From Clostridia bacterium (lineage in GTDB: Bacteria > Bacillota > Clostridia > Oscillospirales > Acutalibacteraceae): a DNA stretch of 64,000 nucleotides. Shown piece by piece: positions 51,655-61,288 of the stretch (the stretch's first letter is position 1; every line of letters starts with the position of its first letter). The notes beneath the pieces are model-generated. The model did no database searches and was not told the DNA's origin. It was given only the letters and a program-made list of their open reading frames with translations. A program made the translations under genes and the position numbers. The stretch spans positions 24,812 through 88,811 of the forward strand of contig JAFURT010000008.1 in assembly GCA_017471765.1 (NCBI GenBank), written 5' to 3'.

Positions 51655-52968
51655 TTATCCGTACATACCGATGCCATATTTACGACAGATTTTCTCATGT
51701 TGAGAGAAGGTTTTGGAGAAATAGGTAATGCCGGTATCGTAATCTGTGGCAAAGAAATAACATCCGGTCATATCTTCATCCGTGGAAGGATTCAGCGCCG
51801 CTTTAAGCGCCATCAGACCGGGGTTGTTGATGGCCCCCACCGGGAGTCCCTCTCGCTTGTAGGTGTTGTAAGCGATGCTGGTCACCTCAATGCCACCCAC
51901 ACTCGGGAGAATGTTCGCCACATAGTCTCTCGTACTGCACAGCTCCAGCTTGGGATAGCCGGAATCCGGCTGAAGGCGGTTTTCCAATACTTTGGACACC
52001 TTATACATATCCTCTTCCTTGGCCGCCTCGCCTTCAACGATTGAGGCCATGATGATTGCCTGGTCAACGGTCCAGCCCTTAGCGGTAATGGCCTGTCGCA
52101 GGTCGGGTGTAAGCTTGTTGTTGAAATTCTCCAGCATCCGGCCGACAACGGTTTCGCCAGAGCTGCCCAAATAGAAATTGTACGTATCCGGGAACAAGTA
52201 TCCCTCCAGACGATAAATGCGTCCGGCATACCGGTCGCCGTCGGCGGCTGTGGGGATATCCCGCACAAAATCATAGTCAAATTCACCGTTGATAACAGCG
52301 TCATAGAAGCTATCCTTTTCGCAAATGCCGTTTTCTTCCAGCAGTTTGGCGATTTCTTCTACCGTAAAGCCTTCTGGAATAGTCACGGTGGCCGTTTCCC
52401 GTGGGGTCATGGTCTGCAGTAGTTCCACCATAGCCGCATAGCCCATATCCGGGGACAGTACAAAGGCGCCTACCTGGTATTTACCGTCAGCACCGGTTAG
52501 ACGAGAAAATAACCGGAAGCAAAGCGGCTGTTCAATCAGCCCTTTGCTGTATAGAAGCTCGGCAATCTGTTCTGTATTAGCCCCAGAGGGAATCTCCACG
52601 TCCACAAGACGGCTTTCTTTTCCAAGCGCCAGGCAATCAAACAGAAACACCACCGAAGCAAAAATAAGCGCACCCGAAACGATTAAGATGAACAGAGCGT
52701 ACAGCAACTTCTTCAGGCAACCGCTATTCTGCTTTTTCTTTTTCGGCACAGCCTTTTTGGGCGGGGCTTCTCTTTCGCTCATTGTCGCTAAAGCCACAGG
52801 CTCTCTTACAGGCGGCTCTTCCGTAGTAGCAGGCGAAGGTTCTACATCAGGGATATCGTCAACGGAAAAGTCCAGTTTAAAGCCCTGGACCACTTCACTG
52901 CGACGGGAGGCGACGTCTGCCGCCATCACATCCTCGCTATTATGGTCAATGCGCTTTTCGTCCTCCAT
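51655..52968 (-). CDS. mltG: endolytic murein transglycosylase
   Basis: 437 residues: a charged cytoplasmic N-terminus (Pro/Glu/Lys-rich, about 1-95), one membrane segment (about 102-125), and a YceG domain with a LysM-like part and the catalytic glutamate in ASIVEGEA. Signatures EGYLFPDTYNF, ICRKYG and TGCYFFATD occur. It cuts nascent glycan strands at the membrane. Start at 52968, behind AAAGGAGGAC; a longer frame at 53025 has no ribosome site. Confidence 0.92.
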   Translation of the reverse strand: MEDEKRIDHNSEDVMAADVASRRSEVVQGFKLDFSVDDIPDVEPSPATTEEPPVREPVALATMSEREAPPKKAVPKKKKQNSGCLKKLLYALFILIVSGALIFASVVFLFDCLALGKESRLVDVEIPSGANTEQIAELLYSKGLIEQPLCFRLFSRLTGADGKYQVGAFVLSPDMGYAAMVELLQTMTPRETATVTIPEGFTVEEIAKLLEENGICEKDSFYDAVINGEFDYDFVRDIPTAADGDRYAGRIYRLEGYLFPDTYNFYLGSSGETVVGRMLENFNNKLTPDLRQAITAKGWTVDQAIIMASIVEGEAAKEEDMYKVSKVLENRLQPDSGYPKLELCSTRDYVANILPSVGGIEVTSIAYNTYKREGLPVGAINNPGLMALKAALNPSTDEDMTGCYFFATDYDTGITYFSKTFSQHEKICRKYGIGMYG

Positions 52969-52984
52969 ATGGCTCTGTCCTCCT

Positions 52985-53575
52985 TTACCGGCGCACAGTG
53001 CGCCGCAGATATTTCTCCGTAACAAGCAGCTCTACCGGCCGGTCATACCGGCCATGGGGTAAGGTGCGTTGTACACAGTCACTGTAACAAATCCCCACCA
53101 TATTTCCCTCAAAGCGAGAGAGAAACCGGTCATAGTACCCCTTACCATAGCCCAAACGGAAGCCCTGCCAATCGTAACTGAAAGCCGGAACGATGCATAG
53201 GCCACCATCAGATTCGTGATACAAGTGTGCCTCGTCCGGATGGGGCTCCAGCACACCAAATGCACCCGGCTCCAGTTCCTCCATGGAGTGAATGTAGTAA
53301 AACTCCATATTACGGGTATCCGGGACACACCGGGGGACAGCTACCCGCTTACCGTCAGCCAGTGCTTGGCGAATGATACGGTGGGTATCCACTTCAATGG
53401 CGGTGGATACGTAGACAAGCAACACCTCGTTGCGCTGGTACTGCCACAACTGCCGAACCTGTACGGCGATGGCTTCATCACGCTGGTCTTTTATTTCCTG
53501 CGGCATTGCTTGACGCAGGCTGCGGTATTTTTGCCGAAGCTCCGTCTTAATCGGACGGATATCACTTACCGGCAT
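52985..53575 (-). CDS. 5-formyltetrahydrofolate cyclo-ligase
   Basis: 196 residues: TELRQKYRSLR N-terminus, GFRLGYGKGYYDRFL (active site loop), and VELLVTEK end. Converts 5-formyl-THF to 5,10-methenyl-THF in an ATP-dependent reaction. Overlaps the DJ-1 gene by 10 bases and precedes mltG by 16. One-carbon folate supply fits the neighbouring thymidylate genes. Confidence 0.93.
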   Translation of the reverse strand: MPVSDIRPIKTELRQKYRSLRQAMPQEIKDQRDEAIAVQVRQLWQYQRNEVLLVYVSTAIEVDTHRIIRQALADGKRVAVPRCVPDTRNMEFYYIHSMEELEPGAFGVLEPHPDEAHLYHESDGGLCIVPAFSYDWQGFRLGYGKGYYDRFLSRFEGNMVGICYSDCVQRTLPHGRYDRPVELLVTEKYLRRTVRR

Positions 53576-54105
53576 TGGATTCCTCGCCGGATGTCATCCG
53601 CAGTTGCTACCGTGGCCAAGCGACGAGCCAACTCCAAAGCAAAATCAACAGCCACACCGGCGCCGGCGGCGGTAGTCACTGTACCATCCGTAACCACGGC
53701 AGCCTCCTCATAGATTCCCTCACCCAGCTCACTCTCAAAGCCGGGATAGCAGGTGGCGTGCAAACCGTTCAAATACCCGGCGTGACCGAGAATAGAGGGG
53801 GCAGCGCAGATAGCCGCCACAGGCAGGTGCTGATCCATAGCAAAGGCCAGCGCCTGTTGTACTACGGCGGATTTTTCAAGATTCAGCGTGCCCGGCATAC
53901 CGCCCGGCAACACAACAGCAGACAAAGCGGCCATATCCAGCGCATCTTCAGACACATCAGCACATACAGAAATTCCATGGGCGCCGGTGGGGGTGTCTGT
54001 GCCAACGCCTACCGTCAAGACGGACAACTCGGCTCGACGCAGAATATCCACTACGGCCAGTGCTTCAATTTCCTCAAATCCGTCGGCTAAAAAAACAGCG
54101 ATCAA
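53566..54105 (-). CDS. DJ-1/PfpI family protein
   Basis: 179 residues with VFLADGFEEIEALAVVDILRRAELSV and the nucleophile elbow AICAAPSILG, whose Cys is the redox/catalytic residue in the DJ-1/ThiJ family. AGGAG sits 10 bases before TTG at 54105; a TTG at 54129 would put the ribosome site inside the gene. Probable glyoxalase/deglycase or chaperone-like role; substrate not determinable. Confidence 0.86.
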   Translation of the reverse strand: MIAVFLADGFEEIEALAVVDILRRAELSVLTVGVGTDTPTGAHGISVCADVSEDALDMAALSAVVLPGGMPGTLNLEKSAVVQQALAFAMDQHLPVAAICAAPSILGHAGYLNGLHATCYPGFESELGEGIYEEAAVVTDGTVTTAAGAGVAVDFALELARRLATVATADDIRRGIQCR

Positions 54106-54125
54106 CGGTCGTTCACTCCTCAAAA

Positions 54126-54884
54126 TCAAATATCGCCCAAAAAGGCGGTATACCCTGGCTGTTCGGCCAGTTCCGGTAAAGGTAAATCACCGATAGGGAT
54201 CCATTGCGCAGTATTGTTCCACCGGGCAGAATCTATTATGCCGGGTGCCTTGGTCAAGCAGTCATACAAGACAGTGTAATCAGGCGAAAGGAGGGCGCAT
54301 CCCTCACTAAATTGCCCCGGTAGCCATCCATCGGCTACCATTTCCTGCAGAAACAGCCGTTCATAAGGGGTATCCAACCGCCATACCGGCATATTACCCG
54401 GGAAATATGCTTGACGGCCGGTAACATACTCCTCTGGCGTTACTTCAGTAAAGGAGGATGCCGCCTCGCCGGAGCATTGCCAACTGCCAATGCCGTCCCG
54501 ATACCCCAGGCGGCGGTAATAGTCGGCCAGAGAATCGTCCGCCGGGTGCAAATAAATAGCCTTAGCGCCCTCACTTGCCGCTTGTTCTGCGGCGAAGGTC
54601 ATCAGCGCCGGGTACAACCCCTGTCGGCGATGTTCCGGATGAGTACATCCGGCATAGAGATACCGTACCGGAATCGCTGCCTCGGTAAAGAGCACCTGTG
54701 CCGGTAGCAAAAACAACATGGCAAGCACATCGCCTTTACAGGCGACAAACCCAGTATTTACAGGGATATTTTCAAAAAAACGGCAGATAAAGCCTTCGTC
54801 ATCTTCAGGGAAACAGATTTTCCATAGAGCTTGCATAGCCGGCTTGTCCTCAGGCGTGGACCGACGAAAAACGACATCCATCAC
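54126..54884 (-). CDS. GNAT-family N-acetyltransferase
   Basis: 252 residues: N-terminal FRRSTPEDKPAMQALWKICF, the acetyl-CoA motif AGCTHPEHRRQGLYPALM, and LADYYRRLGYRDG. The C-terminal third resembles the extended Eis-like GNAT form. GTG at 54884 or the ATG three bases later; either overlaps the tmk stop, so translation is coupled. Substrate unknown. Confidence 0.8.
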   Translation of the reverse strand: MMDVVFRRSTPEDKPAMQALWKICFPEDDEGFICRFFENIPVNTGFVACKGDVLAMLFLLPAQVLFTEAAIPVRYLYAGCTHPEHRRQGLYPALMTFAAEQAASEGAKAIYLHPADDSLADYYRRLGYRDGIGSWQCSGEAASSFTEVTPEEYVTGRQAYFPGNMPVWRLDTPYERLFLQEMVADGWLPGQFSEGCALLSPDYTVLYDCLTKAPGIIDSARWNNTAQWIPIGDLPLPELAEQPGYTAFLGDI

Positions 54885-55546
54885 CGCATCATATCCTCGA
54901 AACAGCCCAGCACCTGTTGGTGGATGGTCTCCGGCTTCAGCGGCTGGCCGTCACTGGCACAGGAAATCACAGTCCAGCCCAGTTTTTCGGCCGCATACAG
55001 CGCCGCACTGCGGCAACTCTGCAGATAGGCGGTATCTCGTTCGTGAATATCCTTCTTGGCCGCGTCGCCGTCATAGCGTTTTTCAAGCAGACTTTGGGAT
55101 ATCTCCAGTGGCATATCGAGAAATAGCACCCGATCCGGCCGAGGAAGACCCAGTTTACCGTATTCGTATTCCTCCAACCAGGTCAGGAAACTATCCCATT
55201 CGGATTCAGGACATTTTGTCATCTGATGAATGGCGTTGGAGGTGGTATATCGGGCCGCTACAATAGGAACTCCGGCCGTGTAGTCCTCCTGCCAGAAGCA
55301 GGTATAGCTGGCATAGCGGTCAACGGCATAGAAAGAGGAGGCGGCATAGGCATTCACTGCCGCCGGAGAGCCTCCCAGCTCGCCACCGAGATACATCTTC
55401 ACCAACGCCGAGGAGGGTTGCTCATAGTCCGGGAAACTGATTTGCCGATAAGAAATGCCAGCGGCAGACAGAGCTGCATCCAGCATTTGTAACTGGGTGG
55501 ATTTGCCGCAGCCATCCAGGCCGTCGATAACCATCAGTTTTCCCAC
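54881..55546 (-). CDS. tmk: thymidylate kinase
   Basis: 221 residues with P-loop DGLDGCGKSTQL, DRY-type YAVDRYAS and DMPLEIS. Phosphorylates dTMP, the product of the upstream ThyX. GTG start behind GAGGAGC, 2 bases after the thyX stop. Slightly longer than E. coli-type Tmk, with no LID arginine cluster obvious. A dNK-type kinase is less likely. Confidence 0.88.
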   Translation of the reverse strand: MGKLMVIDGLDGCGKSTQLQMLDAALSAAGISYRQISFPDYEQPSSALVKMYLGGELGGSPAAVNAYAASSFYAVDRYASYTCFWQEDYTAGVPIVAARYTTSNAIHQMTKCPESEWDSFLTWLEEYEYGKLGLPRPDRVLFLDMPLEISQSLLEKRYDGDAAKKDIHERDTAYLQSCRSAALYAAEKLGWTVISCASDGQPLKPETIHQQVLGCFEDMMR

Positions 55547-55548
55547 GT

Positions 55549-56331
55549 TCAGCGCTCCTCTTTCTGTTTATTCTGCAATTCCCGGTAGTATTCACGAATT
55601 TCTTTGGCCTTGCCGCAGCTCATCTTCCCCTCGGGACAGGCGCCGCTGACACAAGGAGGGCCCGCCTGCTTGAACAGATGAGGGGCTACCTCTACACATA
55701 AAGCGTACATCTGCTCAGCCAGGTCACGAATCTCCCATTGGGCACGCTGACAGCAACGGTGCCGGAAAAAATTCTTAAGAGACCGTGCATTCATCGTCAT
55801 CATGATTTTTGTGGTACAAGCGTTGGGAAGCACAAAGCGAGCGTCCTCGATTGCCTGCTTTTCGGCGGCTCTGGCCGCCTCCTTTTCCGGCATACCGGCA
55901 GCCAGCTTGTCCGCCAGATGCTTCTCCTTGAGTATAGCTGTCAGCTGGTCATAATGCGCCTGGTCTTCGGCCATAGCCTGCTGATACTCAGCGGCCGCCT
56001 CCGGGATGGCCGCAATCTCAGGAGGGGTGACATACTCAAACATCTTCTCCGCTACATAGCGCTGGCTCTGTACACTGTACGAAGCCATGCGATGCCGGGT
56101 AATCTGGGCCAACAGAGAACGGGATACCCCCTCGATGCCAAAGGTAAAGCTGGCATGCTCGATGGGACTCTCGTGGCCGATCTCAGCCAACATATCCACA
56201 AAAGAGGCGGTCTTTTCCTCCGTCAGCCCCTCCATAACGGTGTCGATTGACGCCGCCGAATAACATAACTTGGCCGAAGCAGCAACCAGCTTTTCTGGCA
56301 TAACGGTATGTGCGATCAGTGTTACCTTCAT
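55549..56331 (-). CDS. thyX: FAD-dependent thymidylate synthase
   Basis: 260 residues. The ThyX motif RHRMASYSVQSQRY is intact, with IGHESPIEHASFTF upstream. It makes dTMP from dUMP with methylene-THF and NAD(P)H, keeping THF reduced. The second ATG (56331) has 8-base spacing from AAAGGAG; an ATG at 56337 is only 2 bases away. Start of the thyX-tmk-GNAT-DJ-1-fau-mltG operon. Confidence 0.93.
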   Translation of the reverse strand: MKVTLIAHTVMPEKLVAASAKLCYSAASIDTVMEGLTEEKTASFVDMLAEIGHESPIEHASFTFGIEGVSRSLLAQITRHRMASYSVQSQRYVAEKMFEYVTPPEIAAIPEAAAEYQQAMAEDQAHYDQLTAILKEKHLADKLAAGMPEKEAARAAEKQAIEDARFVLPNACTTKIMMTMNARSLKNFFRHRCCQRAQWEIRDLAEQMYALCVEVAPHLFKQAGPPCVSGACPEGKMSCGKAKEIREYYRELQNKQKEER

Positions 56332-56354
56332 TCCCATCTCTCCTTTACCGAAAA

Positions 56355-56383
56355 AGTATAACAGATAATTTAGCTCTTTGCAA
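56355..56383 (-). promoter_or_regulatory. promoter for the thyX operon
   Basis: - strand: TTGCAA (56383-56378), 17-bp spacer, TATACT (56360-56355). Its spacer holds AGATAATT (+ strand 56363-56370), the half-site of the palindrome in the divergent promoter. Confidence 0.82.
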
Positions 56384-56416
56384 TAAAAATCCCGAATTTC
56401 TTTTTTTGACTTTTTC

Positions 56417-56445
56417 TTGACAGAGATAATTATCTATGCTACACT
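56417..56445 (+). promoter_or_regulatory. promoter for the SGNH esterase with palindrome in spacer
   Basis: TTGACA (56417-56422), 17-bp spacer, TACACT (56440-56445) with extended TGC. AGATAATTATCT at 56424-56435, a perfect 12-bp palindrome, fills most of the spacer, where a bound protein would block RNA polymerase. Confidence 0.8.
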
Positions 56446-56468
56446 CACCGAAAAAGGAGGTCATACCC

Positions 56469-57518
56469 ATGAACGAATTGACGCTAAATCCGCTGTTTCG
56501 CTCCCACATGGTGTTGCAGGCAGACAAGCCTGTGCGTGTTTTCGGCACCGGTAACGGAACGGTGACGGTAACCCTGGGCAACATTACGGTGACGGCCGTC
56601 GCTTCCTCTACCGGTTGGCTGGCCGAATTACCGGCCATGCCGTACGGTGGTCCCTATACCATATCCATCTCTCTCGGCGGTCATATCATCACGCTGGAGG
56701 ATGTTTGGGTCGGTGAGGTTATTGTGCTGGCTGGTCAGTCCAATCTGCAATTCAAACTGAACACCTCCACCACACCACCTGAAAAATGGCAGGATATCTC
56801 CCGATTACGCTTATTTTCCTCTCCAAGACTTGAAGAGGGTGAGCCGTTCAAGCCTGAGGACGGCTGGGTCGTCTGCACCAAGCAAAACGCCGGTGATTGG
56901 CCGGCGCTGGGCTACCTGGTAGGAGAGCTTATCGAAGCCAAAAAAGATGTGGCAGTAGGCATTATCACCTGCTATCAAGGCGCTTCGGTCATCGAGACGT
57001 GGGTGCCGGAGGGGCTCTTTGCGGCTGGTGGTATCTCGCTTACAGATGAGGATAAAAGTTACAGCCACCGCTGTCCGCAATACCAAGTCTGGAATAATGA
57101 CGGCACTTTGTATCACTATGTAGTGGAAAAGCTTCTCCCCTATTCCGTTGGCCATGTCATTTGGTATCAAGGGGAATCGGATGTTTCGCCCGGCGAGTCG
57201 CCTGTGTATGCCCGGGAGCTGTGCATGCTCATCGACTGCTGGCGGGAGGTATTCCTGGATGCCACTCTCCCCTTCGTTGTGGTACAGCTTGCTGATCTCG
57301 ACAGCAATACCGGTGAATTTTTAGAGGCATGGCGTCTCCTTCAGCAAGAGCAATTGGACGTGCAACATATGCGGGACGCTGTAACAACGGTGATCTGCCG
57401 TGACGTATGTGAGTCTTACGATATTCATCCCCCGAGAAAAGCATTGCTGGCAAAGCGTATTGCTTCAGTCATACTGGGACAGCCTATCCCCTTTGAGCCT
57501 GATGAGATGTTGGGATAA
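56469..57518 (+). CDS. SGNH-family esterase (sialate O-acetylesterase-like)
   Basis: 349 residues. Nucleophile Ser in LAGQSNLQF, WYQGESD (oxyanion block), and DIHPPRK with the Asp-x-x-His pair. The N-terminal MVLQADKPVRVFG is typical of sialic acid O-acetylesterases, and no signal peptide is seen, so it acts in the cytosol. Removes O-acetyl groups from sialic acid or another sugar; the substrate is inferred. AAAAAGGAGG places the start at 56469. Monocistronic in front of the T-box promoter. Confidence 0.82.
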   Translation: MNELTLNPLFRSHMVLQADKPVRVFGTGNGTVTVTLGNITVTAVASSTGWLAELPAMPYGGPYTISISLGGHIITLEDVWVGEVIVLAGQSNLQFKLNTSTTPPEKWQDISRLRLFSSPRLEEGEPFKPEDGWVVCTKQNAGDWPALGYLVGELIEAKKDVAVGIITCYQGASVIETWVPEGLFAAGGISLTDEDKSYSHRCPQYQVWNNDGTLYHYVVEKLLPYSVGHVIWYQGESDVSPGESPVYARELCMLIDCWREVFLDATLPFVVVQLADLDSNTGEFLEAWRLLQQEQLDVQHMRDAVTTVICRDVCESYDIHPPRKALLAKRIASVILGQPIPFEPDEMLG

Positions 57519-57534
57519 TTTTTCAAAAAATCCC

Positions 57535-57562
57535 TTGCAATTTTCGGAATGTATGGTATAAT
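57535..57562 (+). promoter_or_regulatory. promoter for pheST leader
   Basis: TTGCAA (57535-57540), 16-bp spacer, TATAAT (57557-57562) with extended TGG. It overlaps the region just after the esterase stop. Confidence 0.8.
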
Positions 57563-57568
57563 ACCTCT

Positions 57569-57818
57569 TGTATTTATTGTAAACGCAAGGATCGAGAGAG
57601 TAAGCACGCTGTCTGCCGCTTCAGAGAGGGTCACATAGCTGGGAGTGACCTGCTGCTTAGTGTGCTGAAGTTCACTCGTGAGTGGCTGGGCTGAACAGAC
57701 GAGTAGGCCCGGACGGTCGTCCCCGTTACCGGACACAAAAGTGTTTGCTTTTGCAAAAACCAGGGTGGTACCACGGAGATGATGCGTCTTCGTCCCTAGC
57801 GGGACGGGGGCGCTTTTT
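57569..57818 (+). ncRNA. T-box riboswitch leader of pheS-pheT (Phe specifier)
   Basis: A leader of about 250 bases. Specifier codon TTC (Phe) at 57671-57673 on the 3' side of Stem I, the conserved T-box AGGGTGGTACCACGG at 57762-57776, and an intrinsic terminator (57784-57796 with 57801-57813, then TTTTT). Uncharged tRNA-Phe binding would stabilise the antiterminator and allow pheST transcription. The sequence is typical of Firmicute synthetase leaders. Confidence 0.92.
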
Positions 57819-57853
57819 CTATTATAAATAATCCAGAAAGGTGGAAATACAAC

Positions 57854-58879
57854 ATGAAAGAACAGTTAGAAGCCCTGCGTAACGAAGCGTTAGCTGAACT
57901 GGCCGTCCTTAGTGATGCCAAGCAGTTGGAGGATTTTCGCGTGCGCTACTTGGGCAAGAAAGGCTCTGTCACTGCCTTGTTGCGTGGCATGGGCGCTTTA
58001 TCTGCCGAGGAGCGGCCGGTGATGGGCCAGCTGGTCAACCAGCTTCGTCAGGAGCTGGAAAGCGCCCTGAGCGAGAAAAACACAGCTTTACAGCAGGCGC
58101 AGCAGGAGGCACAGCTGGCCGCCGAAAAGCTGGATGTGACCATGCCCGGCAAAAAGATAAAAAGCGGTGGCCTCCATCCGCTGAATGTGGTGTTGGACGA
58201 TCTTATCGACATCTTTCAGTCTATGGGCTTTGATGTGGTGGACGGCCCCGAAGTGGAGACCGATTACTACAATTTCCAGGCCCTGAACGTTCCGGAGGAT
58301 CATCCCGCCCGGGATATGCAGGACACCTTCTACCTGGCGGATAACCTGCTCCTGCGCACCCAGACCTCTGCCGCACAAGCCCGCACCATGGAGGAGCGTA
58401 AGCCCCCCATCCGCATTATCTGCCCCGGTCGCGTGTACCGGGCGGATGAGGTGGATGCCACCCACTCCCCTGTTTTCCATCAGATTGAGGGTCTTGTCAT
58501 TGACAAAGGTATTACCATGTGCGACCTTAAGGGTGTTCTGGAGCAGTTCGCCCAAGAAATATACGGAAAAGAAACCAAGGTGCGTTTCCGTCCCTCCTTC
58601 TTCCCCTTTACCGAGCCCAGCGTTGAGGTAGACGTATCCTGCTCGGAATGTGGAGGCACGGGCTGTCGTGTGTGCAAGGGTGCCGGTTGGATTGAGATTT
58701 TAGGCGCCGGTATGGTGCATCCCAGCGTTCTGCGTATGGGTGGCATCGACCCGGAGGAATACACCGGCTTTGCCTTTGGTATCGGCCTGGATCGCCTGAC
58801 TACCACGCGCTACAAGATCAGCGACATTCGCCTGCTGTTTGAGAACGACCAGCGTTTTCTCGAGCAGTTTGACCGCTAA
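57854..58879 (+). CDS. pheS: phenylalanyl-tRNA synthetase alpha subunit
   Basis: 341 residues, class II. N-terminal coiled coil (to about 90), then catalytic motifs: [39 protein letters not shown] (motif 2), [16 protein letters not shown], and GIGLDRL (motif 3). Forms an alpha2beta2 enzyme with PheT. It follows a T-box leader; AGAAAGGTGG ribosome site. Confidence 0.97.
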   Translation: MKEQLEALRNEALAELAVLSDAKQLEDFRVRYLGKKGSVTALLRGMGALSAEERPVMGQLVNQLRQELESALSEKNTALQQAQQEAQLAAEKLDVTMPGKKIKSGGLHPLNVVLDDLIDIFQSMGFDVVDGPEVETDYYNFQALNVPEDHPARDMQDTFYLADNLLLRTQTSAAQARTMEERKPPIRIICPGRVYRADEVDATHSPVFHQIEGLVIDKGITMCDLKGVLEQFAQEIYGKETKVRFRPSFFPFTEPSVEVDVSCSECGGTGCRVCKGAGWIEILGAGMVHPSVLRMGGIDPEEYTGFAFGIGLDRLTTTRYKISDIRLLFENDQRFLEQFDR

Positions 58880-58893
58880 GGGAGGATAAAGCT

Positions 58894-61284
58894 ATGTATA
58901 TTTCACTCAGTTGGCTTAAAAAGTATGTGGACATCGATATTCCTGTCCAGGAGCTGTGTGACCGGATGGTGCGCAGTGGCTTTGAGGTAGAGGATATCCA
59001 GGACCTGTCCGAAACAATGAAGAATGTAGTGGTTGGTAAGGTGGTTTCCATGGAGAAGCACCCCGATTCCGATCATCTGTGGATCTGCCAGGTGGATGTA
59101 GCCGCCGGTGAGCCTGTTCAGATCGTCACCGGTGCCCAAAATGTGTTTGAGGGGGCGTATGTGCCTGCTGCTCTGCACAACTCCTACTTACCGGATGGTA
59201 CGCACATTACCAAGGGTAAGCTTCGTGGCGTCCCCTCCAACGGTATGCTGTGCTCCGGTGAGGAACTGGGGCTGAAGGCCGGTGACTTCCCCGGCTGTGA
59301 TGTATACGGCATCATGATCATGGATGATACCTATCCTGCCGGCACCGATATGCGGGAGGTATTGCAACTCAATGACTATTTGATCGATTTCAAAATCACC
59401 GCCAATCGCCCGGACTGCAACTGCGTGCTGGGTGTGGCCCGTGAGGCGGCTGTTGCTCTTGGCAAGCCCTTTATCGCCCCTGTTCCTGCTTACACGGAGG
59501 TGGGCGGTGATGTTCATGAGCACATCGCTGTTCGTGTGGATGATTATGACCTTTGCCCCCGGTATATGGGCCGTGTGGTAAAGAATCTCCGCATCAAAGA
59601 GTCGCCGGATTGGCTCAAGCAGTGCCTTCGTGCCGCCGGTATGCGCCCTATCAATAATATTGTGGATATTACCAACTTTGTTATGCTGGAGACCGGCCAC
59701 CCCATGCATGCCTTTGACCTGCGGGATATCCGTGGCGCACAAATCATTGTCCGCCGTGCAACCGAAGGTGAGCCCATCACCACGCTGGATGGCAAGGATC
59801 ATACCCTCACTTCTGACATGCTGGTTATCGCTGACGCAGAAGGCCCCTCCTGTCTGGCCGGCATTATGGGTAGCCTGAACAGCGAAATCAAAGTGGATAC
59901 TACCGATTTGTTCTTGGAGTCGGCTAAATTCCGCCGTGACAGCATCCGCCGTACCTGTCGTGCGCTGGGTATGCGTACCGAGGCTAGCTCTCGGTATGAG
60001 CGTGGTCTGGATACCATCGGTGTGGAACTGGCCATGGAGCGTGCGCTGCAGCTCATCCACGACCTGGATGCGGGTGATATCATCTCCGGCGTTATTGACT
60101 GCAACGAAGGCCTCCCCGTCCCCCGCAAGCTGGAAGTGCCGGTGCAGAAAATCAACGATCTGCTGGGCATTCAGGTGCCGTATGATACGATTGTCGCCAT
60201 TCTTAACAACCTGTGCATCGAGACGACCTTAACGGACGGTCTGCTCACCTGTCATATTCCTCCCCACCGGGACGATGTGGAGGGCTGTGCCGACCTGGCT
60301 GAGGAAGTTATGCGTGTATACGGTTGTGAGCATATTGTATCCACTCCCATTCGCGGCGACATTGTCCGTGGCCGTAAGTTGCCGGAGCGCATACTCACCG
60401 ACAAGGTGAAGCGCATTCTGATTTCCCGCCAGATGAGGGAAATTGCGACATATTCCTTCATCAGTAGCAAGGCAATCGACACCCTTTTGCTGGAGCAGGA
60501 TGACCCTCGCCGCCAGGCAGTGACTCTGCTCAATCCCCTGGGTGAGGAATACTCCACCATGCGTACCCAGTTGCTCACCAGCATGCTGACGGTGCTATCC
60601 ACCAACTACAACCGTAAAATTCAGGCTGGCCGTTTCTTCGAGGCGAGCAAGCGATTCATGCCTAAGGCTTTACCGCTGACCGAACAACCGCTGGAGATTC
60701 CCACTCTGTGCATTGGTATGTACGGTGCCGACGAGGACTTCTTCACCCTGAAGGGGATTGTGGAAAGCCTGATGGACAGCTTCTCTGTCCAGCCGGATTA
60801 CGCTTCCGCAAAAGAGCCCTATCTCCATCCCGGCCGTCAGGCGGTTGCTACCTACAATGGTGCGGTCATTGCCACCTTTGGCGAGGTGCATCCGGTTGTT
60901 GCCGAGACCTATGATATGCCGGTGCGGGTGTATGTGGCGGAGATTGACCTACAGGCTCTGTTTGCCATCGAGCAACCGCAGATTCTGTATAAGGCTCTCC
61001 CCCGCTTCCCAGCTGTGGAGCGCGACCTGGCTCTGCTGTGCGATGAGGATATGCCGGTAGCTTCCATTGAAAAGATCATCTGCCGTGCCGGCGGAAAAAT
61101 GCTGGAAAGCGTAGAGCTGTTTGATGTCTACCAGGGAGCACAGATCGAGGCCGGTAAGAAGAGTGTCGCCTATAGTCTGAAGTTCCGTGTGCCCGACCGC
61201 ACCTTGTCTGATGAGGACATTGACCCTGTTTTGACAAAAATTTTCAAAAATCTTAAAGAAAATGGCTGTATTCTCCGCACATAA
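58894..61284 (+). CDS. pheT: phenylalanyl-tRNA synthetase beta subunit
   Basis: 796 residues: EMAP-like tRNA-binding domain (about 40-150), B3/B4 editing region (about 210-370, FDLRDI), B5 domain, the class II-like core, and a C-terminal ferredoxin-like anticodon-binding domain (YSLKFRVPDRTL). Binds tRNA-Phe and edits mischarged Tyr. It follows pheS by 14 bases. Confidence 0.97.
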   Translation: MYISLSWLKKYVDIDIPVQELCDRMVRSGFEVEDIQDLSETMKNVVVGKVVSMEKHPDSDHLWICQVDVAAGEPVQIVTGAQNVFEGAYVPAALHNSYLPDGTHITKGKLRGVPSNGMLCSGEELGLKAGDFPGCDVYGIMIMDDTYPAGTDMREVLQLNDYLIDFKITANRPDCNCVLGVAREAAVALGKPFIAPVPAYTEVGGDVHEHIAVRVDDYDLCPRYMGRVVKNLRIKESPDWLKQCLRAAGMRPINNIVDITNFVMLETGHPMHAFDLRDIRGAQIIVRRATEGEPITTLDGKDHTLTSDMLVIADAEGPSCLAGIMGSLNSEIKVDTTDLFLESAKFRRDSIRRTCRALGMRTEASSRYERGLDTIGVELAMERALQLIHDLDAGDIISGVIDCNEGLPVPRKLEVPVQKINDLLGIQVPYDTIVAILNNLCIETTLTDGLLTCHIPPHRDDVEGCADLAEEVMRVYGCEHIVSTPIRGDIVRGRKLPERILTDKVKRILISRQMREIATYSFISSKAIDTLLLEQDDPRRQAVTLLNPLGEEYSTMRTQLLTSMLTVLSTNYNRKIQAGRFFEASKRFMPKALPLTEQPLEIPTLCIGMYGADEDFFTLKGIVESLMDSFSVQPDYASAKEPYLHPGRQAVATYNGAVIATFGEVHPVVAETYDMPVRVYVAEIDLQALFAIEQPQILYKALPRFPAVERDLALLCDEDMPVASIEKIICRAGGKMLESVELFDVYQGAQIEAGKKSVAYSLKFRVPDRTLSDEDIDPVLTKIFKNLKENGCILRT

Positions 61285-61288
61285 CCCC

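Noticed and set aside
57505-57535. GGGAT/ATCCC hairpin after the esterase stop
   Set aside because: Short A+T stem overlapping the pheST promoter; not convincing as a terminator.
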